64,000 nt of DNA from Cryptomeria japonica (GCF_030272615.1 NC_081410.1:145442349-145506348), one strand, 5' to 3'. Shown: positions 1-11,290, counted from the stretch's first letter. The notes: a model not told the origin generated them from the letters alone. Translations and numbers: made by a program.

Positions 1-544
1 GATACATTTCGGAATGACGAAGCTATTATCGACTATCTTGGCATTTGAGATGATCTTCCCCCTGGAGACCACAAAGCAGGATACGCCATAGAACTCAACA
101 ACATGGCATACTTTGGTGAGGGTGTCGGGCCTTCTAGTCGCAAAAAATGTGAAAATAAAAACAAAACAAGGGTCTTATGGCGAAAACCACACTGTGGCGC
201 TATCTGACTCCAAAAAAGTAAAAAGAAAGGACGTATCTGAGGGTGAAAACCTCTCTGAGGCACCCAAAGATGGAAGGCTCGACATTCTTCCAGCATCATA
301 CGAGGAAAAATCATCCATGTTGGTAGAGGAGACTATAAAGACGAACATTGGTACAGCAGAGGTTCCACACAACATATTTTTGGCTTAATCATTGACAGAG
401 GTCGAGAGAGCAAAATTCATAAGCTTCTTTAAGGAATGACAAATCAACTTCGCATGGTCTTACGCTGATATGCCTGGATTGGATCCGGATTTGGTAATGC
501 ATCATTTGACAGTCAAACCGGGGGCAAAACCAGTAAAATAGAAA
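1..544 (+). pseudogene. PRO-RT linker and start of reverse transcriptase (Gyp-A)
   Basis: This stretch encodes the segment between protease and reverse transcriptase of a Tat-like polyprotein. It is recognised by its likeness to the matching regions of copy C (about 19780-20330) and Gyp-D (38400-39270): a block with a DHKAG motif, then a Lys-rich block ending in GEN, then the MPGLDPDL motif (468-491) that precedes RT in these elements. Several frame changes and stops occur (for example TGA at 48 and TAA at 386). The function of the linker is not known to me; it is conserved among four copies in this window, which suggests it was once useful to the element. Confidence 0.75.
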
Positions 545-1258
545 TTGAGGAAAATGCACCCACAAGTGGCATTACTAGTCAAGGCAGAGCTGGAGAAATT
601 ATTGGATGTCGGATTCATATGCCCAATTGATTATCCCGAATGGATCTCCAATTTAGTACCTGTCAGCAAACCGGATCGCAGTATCCGAATATGTACAGAC
701 TTCAGAGATATCAACAAAGCTTGTCCAAAGGACGATTTCCCATTACCAAACATTGACTTGATCGTTGATCTCACCGCAGGTCATGAGATGTTATCCTTAA
801 TGGACGGATTTTTTGGATATAATCAAATCAGGATTGCACCTGAAGATCAACATAAAACATCATTTACTTGTCCATGGGGAACCTTCTGTTGGAATGTCAT
901 GCCCTTTGGGCTGAAAAATGCAGGTGCCACGTATTAGCGAGCGATGACCACTATCTTTCATGATCTCATGCACATAACCGTGGAAGATTATGTTGACGAT
1001 CTTTTGGGAAAATCAATAGATAGAGATACACACTTGGACATACTTTCAGTTGGCTTTGATCGACTGGAAAAATACAAGGTAAGACTAAATCCAAAGAAAT
1101 GTGTCTTTGGAGTAACCTCCGGGAAGCTCCTAGGATTCATTGTGTCTAAAAGAGGAATAGAAGTTGATCCAGCAAAAGTCAAGGCTATATTGGACATGCC
1201 ACCACCCAAGAATATCAGTCAACTTCAATCTTTACAAGGGAGACTCCAGTCCATATGA
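545..1258 (+). pseudogene. Reverse transcriptase domain (Gyp-A)
   Basis: RNA-dependent DNA polymerase that copied the element's RNA in virus-like particles. Visible blocks in order: the start near RKMHPQV, the palm motif with FRDINKACPKDDFPLPNID, the SLMDGF block, the PFGLKNA motif, and the active site YVDD at 989-1000, which is intact. The thumb follows with LNPKKC. A TAG at 935-937 sits where the other copies have Gln after Thr-Tyr, and a TGA at 1256-1258 sits where they have Arg. Both are single C-to-T changes. Size and order match the Ty3/gypsy family. Non-functional because of the stops. Confidence 0.9.
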
Positions 1259-1261
1259 AGA

Positions 1262-2186
1262 TTCATAGCACAACTTGCAGATAAGTGTAATCCTTTCCAG
1301 CACCTGCTACACAAAAAAAATCAAGTTCAAATGGGATGAGAACTGTCAACAGGCTTTTCAGGCGCTCAAAGACTATCTTTTGAACCCACCAGTTTTGATG
1401 CCACCAATTCCAGATCAACCGTTGCTACTTTACATATCAGCTACTCCAACAGCGCTGGGGGCACTCCTAGCACAACAGGTTGATGACGGCAAGGAAAAGG
1501 CAATATATTATATCAGTCGCACATTGGTGGGATATGAGCTAAATTACACACCAATTGAGCGTGCATGTCTTGCTATGGTCTTTGCTTCACAAAAATTACG
1601 ACATTATATGCTCACTCACAAGACGAAGTTGATTGCCAGAATTGATCCACTAAAATATCTTCTCAACAAAGCTACACTTACTGGGCGGCTGGCCAAGTGG
1701 GTAATGATTTTGAGTGAATTTGACATCGAATATGTGGACAGAAAAGCTATAAAAGGACAAGCAATTGCAGATCAATTGGCAGATGCTCCCATGATAGAGG
1801 ATGTTCCTCTACAGTCGGAATTCCTAGATGAGTCCATTCTAACAATATCACAGGCAAAGCCATGGCAACTATACTTTGATGGCTCATATACACAGCATGG
1901 GGCAGGAGCAGGTATACTCTTTATAACTCCTCAAGGCGATTCTATACCAAAGTCATACCGCTTATCCTTTCCTTGCACCAACAATATAGCGGAATATGAG
2001 GCATTAACAACTGGGTTAAGAATTGTAGTTCAGTGGAAGATCCAGGAACTTTGTGTTTTTGGGGATTCTCAACTTGTCATTCGTCAAGCAACTGATGATT
2101 ATCAGACAAAAGATGAAAAACTAATGCCTTATAAACAATTGGTAGATGATCTAAAACAGCACTTCACAAAGATAGAGTTTGAGTAG
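1262..2186 (+). pseudogene. RNase H and second (archaeal-type) RNase H (Gyp-A)
   Basis: The first RNase H (1300-1780) contains the LGALLAQ, ERACLA and LRHYML blocks. The first catalytic Asp expected near LLLYISA is absent, which fits the known degeneration of this domain into a spacer in Tat elements. After a linker the second RNase H (about 1860-2186) begins with LYFDGS and carries AEYEAL and FGDSQLV, giving the Asp, Glu and Asp of an active RNase H1-like site. It would remove the RNA strand from RNA-DNA hybrids. It ends at a TAG at 2184-2186 where the related copies read on toward integrase, another C-to-T stop. Confidence 0.87.
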
Positions 2187-2219
2187 ATACCAAGAGAACA
2201 GAATCGCGCTGCAGATGCC

Positions 2220-3341
2220 ATGGCTACAATTGCTTCGCTCATTGATCTACCACAAAATGAGACATGCTATGAGTTCCTGGTAGACAACCTGCTGATTCCT
2301 TCATACGAGATCACTCCTACTGAAATGATATGCGTTGTTGGTCCTAAATCCCAGTTATATGGTTCCATATTCACATACCTTCGCGACAATATCTTACCTC
2401 CCGATCTATCGAACAATCAACGCAGCACTTTCATTCGCCAATCCTCTCGATACGTCATTTTAGTTGATATCCTATACCGACGAGGTCTAGATGGAACCCT
2501 TCTCAGATGTTTAGAAAGCGACGAAGCTCAGATTGCGTTACGAGAAGTGCATGAAGGGATATGTGGCCTGCATACTAGTGGTCCTACCTTGGCCAAGAAA
2601 CTTATCAGGACTGGATACTACTGGCCTACTATGGAAAAAGATGCATATCAGTTTGTCAAGAAGTGTAAGCAGTGTCAAATTCATGGAGACCTCATACATG
2701 CACCAGCACAAGAACTACAACCACTTGCATCTCCTTGGCCCTTTTGTCAGTGGGGACTCGATCTCATAGGCAAGATTCACCCTCCTTCCTCCAATGGTCA
2801 TAAATTCATTATCACAGCCACAGAGTATTTCACAAAGTGGATTGAAGCCGTGCCTCTCAAGCAAGTTACTAGGAAACAAATCGCTACCTTCATCCTGAAC
2901 TACATCATTTGCCGATACGGGATTCCTACTTCCATTATCACTGATAACGGGCGTCCCTTCAAAAATCAGGATGTTCGTGAACTCTGTGAGTGCTTCCATA
3001 TCTCTCATCGTTTCTCCACACCATATTACCCCCAAGGTAATGGCCAAGCTAAGGCGTCTAACAAAACAATTCTTAAAATCCTTAAAAAGACAGTCGACGA
3101 TGCTGGCCATAACTAGCATGTCCAACTCAATCCTGCACTTTGGGCCTACCGTACAAGTGTCCGTACACCTACAGGAGCTACACCCTACTCACTTGTCTAC
3201 GGCTCTGAAGCCATCTTGCCTATCGAGGTCGAGTTACCTTCTTTACGGGTCTCCTTGAGAAACATAATCAACGATGAAGACTACAGGGTCTCTCGCTTAC
3301 AAGAATTAGAACTGCTGGAGGAACGACGACACATTGCTTAA
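2220..3341 (+). pseudogene. Integrase (Gyp-A), catalytic Glu changed to Lys
   Basis: Integrase inserts the cDNA into chromosomes. The zinc-binding HHCC region is visible (His in the VHEGICGLH block, CKQCQIH downstream). The core shows Asp at 2760-2762 (GLDLIG) and Asp at 2943-2945 (ITDNG). At the D-35-E spacing the Glu codon expected in the GQAEAS motif is AAG (Lys) at 3051-3053. A TAG at 3114-3116 replaces a Trp or Gln codon. The reading can be followed to about 3341; the C-terminal domain that copy B has at 7450-7640 is missing. Inactive on two counts. Confidence 0.88.
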
Positions 3342-3425
3342 GATAAATATAATTCCCATCTTGGGGCAACTCTGTATCAGTTCTTCTTATCTTCTTTGAA
3401 ACAACGCGACAAGCCGCATTGTCTC

Positions 3426-3439
3426 AAAGAGGGGCAAAA
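3426..3439 (+). promoter_or_regulatory. Polypurine tract of Gyp-A
   Basis: Purine-rich run AAAGAGGGGCAAAA directly before the LTR start. The same run, with small changes, precedes the LTRs at 15089 and 25630, which fixes its identity as the primer site for plus-strand cDNA synthesis. Confidence 0.85.
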
Positions 3440-4260
3440 TGTAGACACTCAAAATTGTCATGTCTAATTAAATAAATATTTTATTTATTTAATTATCTAA
3501 GCCTAATTCTTCTATTAATTAAATAAATTTTTATTTATTTAATTAATTCATTTATCTTCTTCTAGCCTTATTTCTCATTTAAATAAATACATTTATTTAT
3601 TTAAATTATCCCTTTCCTAAATTAAATAAATATTTTATTTATTTAATTGTCCTACTTCTTCTATTAATTAAATAAATCTTTATTTATTTAATTAATTCAT
3701 TATCTTTTTCTACACATGACACATGTCATTCATCTCTTAATTCATACACTACCTACCTCTTTCATTATTTTGGTATTTCTTTTACCTACCCTCTAATCCT
3801 AGCCAACCTCTCTTTTTACACCTCTCAATCTTAACCCTCCATTTCTTATTGTGTCTTCTATTTAAGGAGATGCTTTCTTCATTGTCAAACCCTAATGACT
3901 GATTTTGGAGTACTTGGCTACACTACGATCCTACTTGCAACCACATTCCGTTCTTTGTTGAGCTCTTGTGCATACAAAAATCTGAGAGCAAATATATCAA
4001 GCAAGATCAATGGAGATAGGAAGAATGGAGATCAAAACCCTATTGGACATGTGATGGTATAATCTTTGTGATTTTAAGTTATTTGCATTGTCTTAGGTAA
4101 TCTTCATATGTTATGGTGGATCTTTGTTCATTGTTAGGCTAGGGTTTAGTGGTTGGATTCATTTAGCCTTGCAATATTGTTGTTATTTGTTATCCATTTT
4201 CACCATATACAATACCTTTCCAAATGACCATGTCATATCTATATATCTTAATGCAATCAA
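3440..4260 (+). repeat. Gypsy LTR between copies A and B
   Basis: Begins TGTAGACACTC right after the polypurine tract. The first 250 bases are an array of AT-rich palindromes (separate entry). A TATA-like TATTTAAG lies near 3859, followed by a likely R-U5 stretch. The right end is not clear: there is no second copy in the window, and by about 4262 the sequence already reads as the PRO-RT linker of copy B. Gag and protease of copy B are missing at this junction. Confidence 0.7.
3465..3697. repeat. Array of five AT-rich palindromes in the LTR
   Basis: Five near-perfect inverted repeats of about 30 bases, each built from AATTAAATAAAT, a short spacer and ATTTATTTAATT, lie at about 3465-3498, 3515-3548, 3578-3606, 3622-3650 and 3664-3697. 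Each can form a hairpin. They are in the U3 part of the LTR. Confidence 0.85.
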
Positions 4261-4660
4261 ACCCGTAACAACTCTCATCAGGAATTTCAGAAACGCATCT
4301 TCCAATCGAGTGGGTGCCAAATCTCCTAGTCGCAAAAGTGAAAATAAAGAAAAGAATACCAAGTCTAATGCTGAAAACTATTTCTTGTCAATATTAGACC
4401 AGGAAAAAGTAAAAATAAAGGATGCATCTAACAGTGAAAACCTCCTAGAGGCGCTGGAAGATGGGAGATTTGACACTTTACCTGAGCACTATCGAGAAAG
4501 ATCATCCATTTTGATCGAACCAACAGAGGCAGTTAACATTGGCACAATAGAGCAACCAAAGATTCTTCATCCAACAACTTATCTATCCAAAGAAGAAATG
4601 CAACAATATGTGGAATTCTTCAAATGATGGCAAATCAATTTTGCCTGGTCACATGCAGAC
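4261..4660 (+). pseudogene. PRO-RT linker (Gyp-B)
   Basis: Lys-rich linker upstream of RT, matching copies A and C: the SPSRK, SENYFLS-like and GRFDTLPEHY blocks align with the same blocks at 130-300 and 19980-20100. It ends at a TGA (4625-4627) where a codon for Arg or Trp is expected. No known enzyme motif. The 5' boundary is the junction with the preceding LTR. Confidence 0.7.
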
Positions 4661-5335
4661 ATGCCAGGGTTAGATCCAGAGCTTATTATGCATCACTTGA
4701 ATGTTAGTCCAAGAGCTAAACCAATCAAACAGAAGTTAAGGAAAATGCATCCTCATATCGCTCTCCTAGTCAAAGCAAAGCTAAAGAAATTATTGGATGT
4801 AGGATTCATCAAACCTGTAGCATATCCTCAATGGGTATCCAACATTGTTCCTATTTAAAAACTAGATAAAAGCATCAGAATATGCAAAGACTTCAGAGAT
4901 CTTAATAATGCATGTCCAAAGGATGACTTTCCTTTGCCTAACATCGACATCATTGTAGATTTAATTGCTAGACACTCCATGTTTTCTCTAATGGATGGTT
5001 TCTCCAGATATAATCAAATCAAAATAGTACCTGAAGATCAAGAAAAGATAGCTTTCACATGCCCATGGGGTACTTTTTGCTGGAACGTCATGCCTTTTGG
5101 ATTAAAGAAAGTAGGTGCTACATATCAAAGAGCTATGACAACTATATTTCATGACATGATGCATACATTCATGGAAGACTATGTGGATGACATATTGACT
5201 AAATCATACAACAAAGAAGAACATATAGAGATACTGGAAAATCTCTTTGATAGGTTAGAACAATACAAGCTAAGGCTAAACCCTAAGAAATGTGCCTTTG
5301 GTGTTACTTCAGGAAACCTATCAGGATATTGTTTC
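4661..5335 (+). pseudogene. Reverse transcriptase domain (Gyp-B)
   Basis: Starts with the MPGLDPEL motif and runs through DFRDLNNACPKDDFPLPNID, SLMDGF, PFGLKK and the active site YVDD at 5180-5191 (intact). A TAA at 4856-4858 interrupts between the first and second conserved blocks, and a shift near 5320 breaks the frame after LNPKKC. The order and spacing of blocks are as in copy A, so this was a functional RT at some point. Confidence 0.88.
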
Positions 5336-6282
5336 AGCTAGAGGTATAGAAGTAGATCCAGCTAAGGTAAAAGCAATCATGGAAATGGCATCTCCCAAGA
5401 ATATTAGTCAACTAAGATCACTACAAGGAAGATTCCAGTCAATCAGAAGATTTGTTGCTCAATTAGTAGATAAATGTCAACCATTTACACATCTATTGCA
5501 CAAACATGTTAATTTTAAATGGGACCATCAATGTGAAGAAGCATTCAACAAGATCAGGGCATATCTCATGCAACCACCTGTTCTAATGTCACCAATTCCA
5601 AGAAAACTATTATTACTCTATGTATCAACTACAACACTATCTACTATCTCACTCCATCAAGTTAATACCTAAAATCGATCCTCTAAAGTATTTGCTCAGC
5701 AAAACCACATTGACAGGACGACTAGCAAAATGGATCATGATTCTAAGTGAGTTTGATATCGAATATGTTGATAGAAAAGCTATCAAGGGACAAGTTATTG
5801 TAGAACAACTAGCAAAAACACCACTTCAAGATGACCATCCTCTACAGATTGAGTTTCCTGATGCTGATATCCTAATAGTCACAGCAAAAACATGGCAACT
5901 ATACTTTGATGGTTCATATACACAACACGGATCAGGAGCAGGAATTCTATTCATCACACCACAAGGGCATACAATCCCAAAAGCATACAAATTAAGCTTT
6001 TCATGCACAAAAAATATAGAAGAGTATGAAGTATTGGTAACAGGTATCAAAATGGTTGTAGATTGGAATATTACATAGCCTCAAGTCTTTGGAGAATCTC
6101 AACTTGTACTTAATCAAATCAATGATGATTATCAAACAAAAAATGACAAACTCATGCCTTACAAAAAGATGGTGGATGATATCAAGAAGTACTTTGTAGA
6201 AATAAATTTTGAACAGATCCCAAGAAATGACAACAAAGCAGCAGACACCTTGGCTACACTTTCTTCTCTCCTTCAGACATAA
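5336..6282 (+). pseudogene. RNase H (internally deleted) and second RNase H (Gyp-B)
   Basis: The first RNase H has lost about 150 bases near 5630: the sequence jumps from the LLLYVS block to the HYLLSH block, without the LGALLAQ to ERACLA part seen in copy A at 1455-1570. The second RNase H (5890-6240) keeps LYFDGS and EEYEVL, but the third block reads FGESQLV, so its catalytic Asp is Glu. A TAG at 6076-6078 and a TAA at 6280-6282 add stops. Damage to both RNase H domains makes the copy inactive. Confidence 0.85.
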
Positions 6283-7644
6283 GAAAATCAACAACGTTAT
6301 GAATTCCTCGTTGAAGAGTTTTTTAATCCCGCCTTTAATTGTCCTAATTCCCAAACCATCTGTCAACTTATTGGACATGATTCCTCCCGCTATGACCAAA
6401 CTTACACATACCTAAAAGACAACATCTTACCTCCCAACTTATCAAAAAATCAAAAGAGAAACTTTATTCACCAATCCTCCCATTTTACTCTCATCACGGA
6501 TACCTTGTTTAAACAAGGTCTAGACAGTACTCTCTTATGATGTCTCGAACAAGAAGAATGTGAGAAGGCCTTACATGAAGTCCATAATGGAATTTGCAGT
6601 ACTCATTCAAGTGGTCTTACCCTTTCAAAGAAATTCATACGCTTGGGCTATTATTGGCCGACTATGGAACGAGATTCTTTTAAAATAGCAAGAACATGCA
6701 AACAATATCATATCCATGGGAATTTGATCCATGCACCAGCACAAGAACTTCATGCTTTAGCAACATCTTTGCCTTTCTGCCAATGGGGACTTGATTTGGT
6801 AGGGAAGATAAATCCTTCTTCATCTAATGGTCACAAATTCATCCTGGTAGTTACTGAATATTTTACGAAATGGATTGAGGCTATACCTCTCATCAATATC
6901 ATAGGAAAACAAATTGTTGCATTTATCTTGAATTATATCATCTATCGCTATGGAATACCAATGACCATTATCATTGATAATGGGTGACCATTCAAGAATC
7001 AAGATGTACAAGAGCTATGTGAGAAGTTAAAAATCCAACACAGATTCTCCACACCATCTTATCCATAAGGAAATGGGCAGGCAAAAGCATCTAACAAAAC
7101 TATTCTGAAAATCCTTAAAAAGATAGTGAACGATGCTGGGAAAGATTGGCATATTCAACTAAACCCTGCTCTATGGGCCTACCGCACCAGTATTCACATA
7201 CCGACAGGTGCCACACATTTCTCTCTTTTATATGGGTCAGAATCCATATTGCCAATCAAAGTAGAGATATTGTCTCTACGTGTATTACTAAAAGGTCTCA
7301 TCCCAAATGAAGAACAATGAGTATCTAGACTACAAGAGTTAGAACTGATCCATGAATGAAGACAAAATTTCTTTGATCATTTAAAGGTATATCAGCAAAT
7401 AATATGTTGGAGCTATAATTATAAGGTTAAACCATGAATCTTTCAAGTGGGAGAACTAGTGCTAAAGGAAAATCCACACAACCAAGCAGATCAAGAAAAG
7501 AAAGGAAAGTTTGAACCAAACTGGTTAGGTCCATTTGTGGTCACAACAGTATTTGGGTCAGGAGCATATCAGCTATCAACACAAGATGGGGATCAGCTCG
7601 AGGAACCTATCAATAGCATGCACCTGAAGAAGTTCTATGTCTGA
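6283..7644 (+). pseudogene. Integrase (Gyp-B), complete C-terminus, catalytic Glu changed to Lys
   Basis: The zinc region has lost a Cys (CKQYHIH instead of CKQCQIH, near 6700). The core keeps Asp in GLDLVG and Asp in IIDNG, but the Glu of the GQAEAS motif is AAA (Lys) at 7084-7086, as in copy A. Stops include TGA (6985-6987), TAA (7066-7068) and TGA (7318-7320). The C-terminal domain with LGPFVVTTVFGSGAYQL and the terminal HLKKFYV is retained and gives the true end at 7642-7644. Confidence 0.87.
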
Positions 7645-7873
7645 AAAATTAGAAAAAAATCAAAAATTGAAAAAAAAAAAAAATTGCAATAAAAATAGAT
7701 GGTGAAAACCTGGCAAACAGACGCTATTTGTCCGCTAGCTCTGCCATCTATTAGTTCATGCATTTTTCCACTTGCGTTCATTTTCCATTAGTACTATCCA
7801 TATCCATCATAATCATTTCTGCATACTCAAGCATCACAGCTACTCTCTCACGATGGTTTGGATCATTGAATAT
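7645..7873 (+). other. 3' untranslated region of Gyp-B, first part
   Basis: Non-coding. Contains an A-rich run near 7670 and a block (about 7700-7730, GGTGAAAACCTGGCAAACAG) that recurs in copy C at 23520-23540, which shows that both elements share this untranslated region. It stops at the Cop-1 insertion. Confidence 0.75.
7869..7873. repeat. Left target-site duplication of Cop-1 (AATAT)
   Basis: Five bases before the TGTTGG start of Cop-1. The right flank at 13626-13630 reads GATAT, a four-of-five match. Confidence 0.6.
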
Positions 7874-8672
7874 TGTTGGCATATGAGTAGAGTTTGATGA
7901 CATGATGATATTGTATGTTGTCATTGATGTCAATATGCTGAAGTATGAACCAGTATATTGATGTAAGAAAATGGGTGAATGAACTGGTATATGTGAAAGA
8001 GTGAACCGGTATGATATGTGAACCGGTATATGTGAAAAAGAGAAGCGATATGTTGGAATGAGAACTGGTATATGGGAAGTTTTGTATCAAGGTTTCAGTT
8101 GGCATGACTACCGGTTGGTAGTCTCAGTTTCAGGGTTTCTAGTTGATACATTCCATTCCTATGTGATTCAATCCATGACATTTTGTGATGAGTTAGCATT
8201 GCTATGAAGATCAGATTGTGTTGTGACGTCAGCCTTGTGCGCATCAAGGATTTCCTTGAGGATCTTGCATGGAGAAGATTGATTATCTACCTCGGGAATG
8301 TGCGAAGTCTCTATAAATGATGGAGAGTGTGTGATGAGTTATCAACTTCCTGAAGAAGCAAAGAATGAACGTTGGAGAATTTCTTGAGATCTGTTCAAGA
8401 CTATTGTATTCGATGCAGTGTGATTAATGGTCAAGATTGAACCGACTAAATTGGTAAACCTAAATGTTTAGGGTTTAGGGTTTATGCTACCAACCTATCT
8501 ATTTCCTATAAGGTCGATGATGTTTTTCATTTCGAAGTTGTTGGCAAATGTTATGTGTGTATCCAAGTGAAGAGATACTTGACTCTTGCCAGATCGGAGA
8601 AGTGAAAGTATACTTGCAGAGTGTGATTGCAGAAGCAAAGGAACTAAAGAGGATCTGTCTTGGCATTGTGTG
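7874..8672 (+). repeat. Cop-1 5' LTR, 3'-truncated
   Basis: Starts TGTTGGCATATGAG and aligns with 12100-12923 at the other end of the element. Identity stops abruptly after GGCATTGTGTG at 8672, where sequence changes to the protease-upstream coding region. About 700 bases of LTR present in the 3' copy are missing. Confidence 0.88.
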
Positions 8673-9409
8673 CAGTTGATGAAGGTGTCACTGATGAGGA
8701 ATCAAAAGATAAAGAAAGTGAAGACATTGTGATTGTAGCAATAAAGGAAGATGTGTAAGACAAGAAGGCTCTTGTCTCCCTCTTTGATAATTCCAATGAG
8801 TGGATTATTGACAGTGGTTGTTCTCACCACATGACTAGTGACCGGAGTAAGTTTCTGTCTCTGGAAGAGTATGATGGTGGTGTGGTCTGATTTGGTAATG
8901 ATGCACCATGTATGGTAAAAGTTAGAGGGTCCATCTCTCTAAATGGAAAAAGCAGTGCTGATAATGTGTATTGGGTAGAAGGTCTCGGGCACAACCTTTT
9001 GAGTGTTGCCCAGCTGAATGATAATGGACTCACTTTGGAATTCAAAGATGGAGTGTGAAAAATAAAATGAAAGAGTGGTGAACTGATGGCCACTGTTATG
9101 TAGACCAGAGGTAACTTATTTCAACTAAATGCAAATATCAGTACATGTCTAATGGCTATGTTTGATGATAGTTGGATATAGCATAAGAGAATCTGCCATG
9201 TAAACTTTTATAATATTGTGAAGGCTAGTAAGATCAAGGTAGTTAGAGGATTGCTTATGCTGAACAAACCAGAGAATCATTTGTGCAAAGAGTGTCAACT
9301 GGGGAAAATGTCTTCCTTAACCTTCAAAGGTAAATCTTTCACTACAGACAATTTACTTGATCTTGTGCATACTGATTTGTGTGGTCCTATGAAAACTAGG
9401 AGTGTGTAG
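8673..9409 (+). pseudogene. Protease and integrase zinc region (Cop-1 pol, start)
   Basis: The aspartic protease signature WIIDSGCSHHM (8801-8833) cleaves the copia polyprotein. The GAG-pre-integrase zinc region follows, with His in the SW-HKR-CHVN area (9170-9205) and CKECQLGK (9286-9309), which together bind zinc in integrase. Stops at 8757 (TAA), 8888 (TGA), 9056, 9068, 9101, 9179 and 9407 fall at expected Gln, Arg or Trp codons. The 5' side is the deletion junction with the LTR, so no start codon or gag remains. Confidence 0.87.
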
Positions 9410-10250
9410 AGAGATAGGTACTTTATGATTCTCACTGATGACTACTCAAGAATGATGTGGGTCACATTCTTGAAAGACAAGTCTGAATCTTTTGGAAAGT
9501 TCAAAGCCTTCAGAGCACTAGTTGAAAAAGAAAGTGGTAAGAGAATCAAATGCCTTAGAACCGACCAAGGAGGTGAGTTCACTTCTAGTGAGTTCAATAA
9601 GTACTGTGAATAAAATGGCATCAAGAGGCAACTGTCTGACCCCATGAATCCATAGCAGAATGGCCTAGCAGAAAGGAACAACCGAACTATAGTTGAAGCA
9701 GACAGAACCATGCTAATTCAAGGAAATGTTGCTCACACTTTTTGGAGAGAAGTGGTGTGCACTGAGGTCTACACAATGAACTGGGTACTCATCAAGAAAG
9801 GTAAGGATAAAACACCTTATGAGTATTGGACCGGTAAGACTCCTATAGTAAGCTACTTCAGAGTGTTTGGTAGCAAGTGTTATATCAAGAGGAGTGAACA
9901 CTAGAGAAAGTTTGATGCAAAATGTGATGAGGGAATATTCCTAGGGTATTCCACCAAGAGAAAAGCTCTCAAATGTTTCAACAATAGGACTCAAAGAATT
10001 GTTGAAAGTATAAATGTTAGAGTTGATGAAACTTCTGAGAAACCTGAGGAAATAGGCAATGAGCAAGACGTAGATGAACTAGTTGTAACCTTCTAGGAAC
10101 CGGTTGCAAAACAGCCAAGTACCAATAACAATGCTTCTACACTTGTAGATGCTGATGATGATGAAGATGAGGATGAAGAAGAAAAGCAAGAGGAATCTGT
10201 TAAGATCATACCTAGGTATGTAAAGATGAATCGTGATCCAAAGTAGATTA
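9410..10250 (+). pseudogene. Integrase core and C-terminus (Cop-1 pol)
   Basis: Copia integrase core with DDYSRMMWV (Asp, 9437-9460), the LRTDQGGEF block with the second Asp (9554-9580) and NGLAERNN with the catalytic Glu (9662-9682). The copia C-terminal part follows with the FGSKCYIKR and EGIFLGYS blocks. Stops at 9611, 9653, 9902, 10094 and 10244 replace Gln or Trp. After the core lies a highly acidic run of Asp and Glu (10150-10195), a linker to RT with no known function. Catalytic residues are retained. Confidence 0.87.
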
Positions 10251-11290
10251 TAGGAGACAAGGATGCGGGAATTATTACAAGAAGGAAGGTCAGAGAAAAC
10301 TCTTGCATGATCTCTAAATTTGACCCTAAAACATTTAAAGAGGCACATAAAGATGAAGACTGGATCAAGGCAATGGAAGAGGAACTTGACCAGATAGAAA
10401 AGAATGGCACATGGTCCTTGGTACCTAGACCAGAGCATAAAAATGTCATTGGTACCAAATGGGTTTTCAGAAATAAGTTGAATGAAGATGGCACAGTGAT
10501 AAGAAACAAAGCCAAGCTAGTGTGTAAGGGATATACTCAAGAAGAAGGAGAAGACTATGGAGAAACCTTTGCTCCAGTAGCTAGATTGGAAGGAGTTCAT
10601 ATGCTTCTTGCATATGCAGCCTTCAAGGGATTCAAAGTATATCAAATAGATGTAAAATATACATTTTTTAATGGAATTTTTGAAGAGGAGGTGTATATAG
10701 AGTAACCGGATGGGTTTTCCCTATCATAGAATAGTGACATGGTGTGTAGGCTACATAAAGCCTTGTATGGATTAAAGCACGAACTTAGAGCATGGTATGA
10801 ATGCTTACACTTCCATCTTGTGAAGATTGGATTTGAAAGAGCAAGTGAAGATAGCAATATCTACTTGAAGTCAAAAGGAGATCAGATTTTGATCTGTAAA
10901 GTATTTGTTGATAACATAATTTTTGGAGGAGATGACAAGATGAGTCATGATCTTGTAGATGAGATGAAGAAGGAATTTGAGATGTCACTTATAGGGGAGA
11001 TTAAGTTCTTCATTAGACTACAGATTCAACAAATGAGAGATGGTATCTTTATCACTCAGTCCAAGTATGTCAAAGAGGTGTTGAAGACCTTTGGCATGGA
11101 AGATAGAAAATCAGTTGGTACACCGATGGTGACCAATTGTAAATTGTCAAAAGAGGATGACTCAACATTGGTCAATGAGAAGGAATATCGATCAATGATT
11201 GGTAAGTTGCACTATGTAGTACATAGCAGACTGGACATTGCACATGTAGTGATCATTACTACATAGTTCTAGAAAAGTCCAAGAGAATCC
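10251..11290 (+). pseudogene. Reverse transcriptase (Cop-1 pol), active site mutated
   Basis: Standard copia RT blocks: EELDQIEKNGTW, KWVFRNKLNEDG, YGETFAPVARLE, DMVCRLHKALYGLK and the SMIGKLHY block at the thumb. The YVDD box reads Phe-Val-Asp-Asn at 10904-10915, so the second catalytic Asp is Asn (GAC or GAT to AAC, a G-to-A change). Stops at 10703, 10727, 11264 and 11270. Same frame as the integrase upstream. Confidence 0.87.

Larger units (their letters stand above)
1..4260 (+). mobile_element. Gyp-A: Tat-like Ty3/gypsy element, 5'-truncated by the window edge
   Basis: The order of domains seen is PRO-RT linker, reverse transcriptase, RNase H, second RNase H, integrase, polypurine tract, LTR. 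A second RNase H before integrase is the known hallmark of the Tat/Ogre group of Ty3/gypsy. Gag and protease lie outside the window. The frame is broken by several stops and shifts, so the copy is dead. The C-terminal part of integrase and nearly all the 3' untranslated region present in copies B and C are missing here, so an internal deletion brought the polypurine tract close to integrase. Confidence 0.88.

Noticed and set aside
10093-10515. 140-codon minus-strand open frame with a Ser run
   Set aside because: It is the complement of the acidic linker and RT start of Cop-1, which is the real coding strand.
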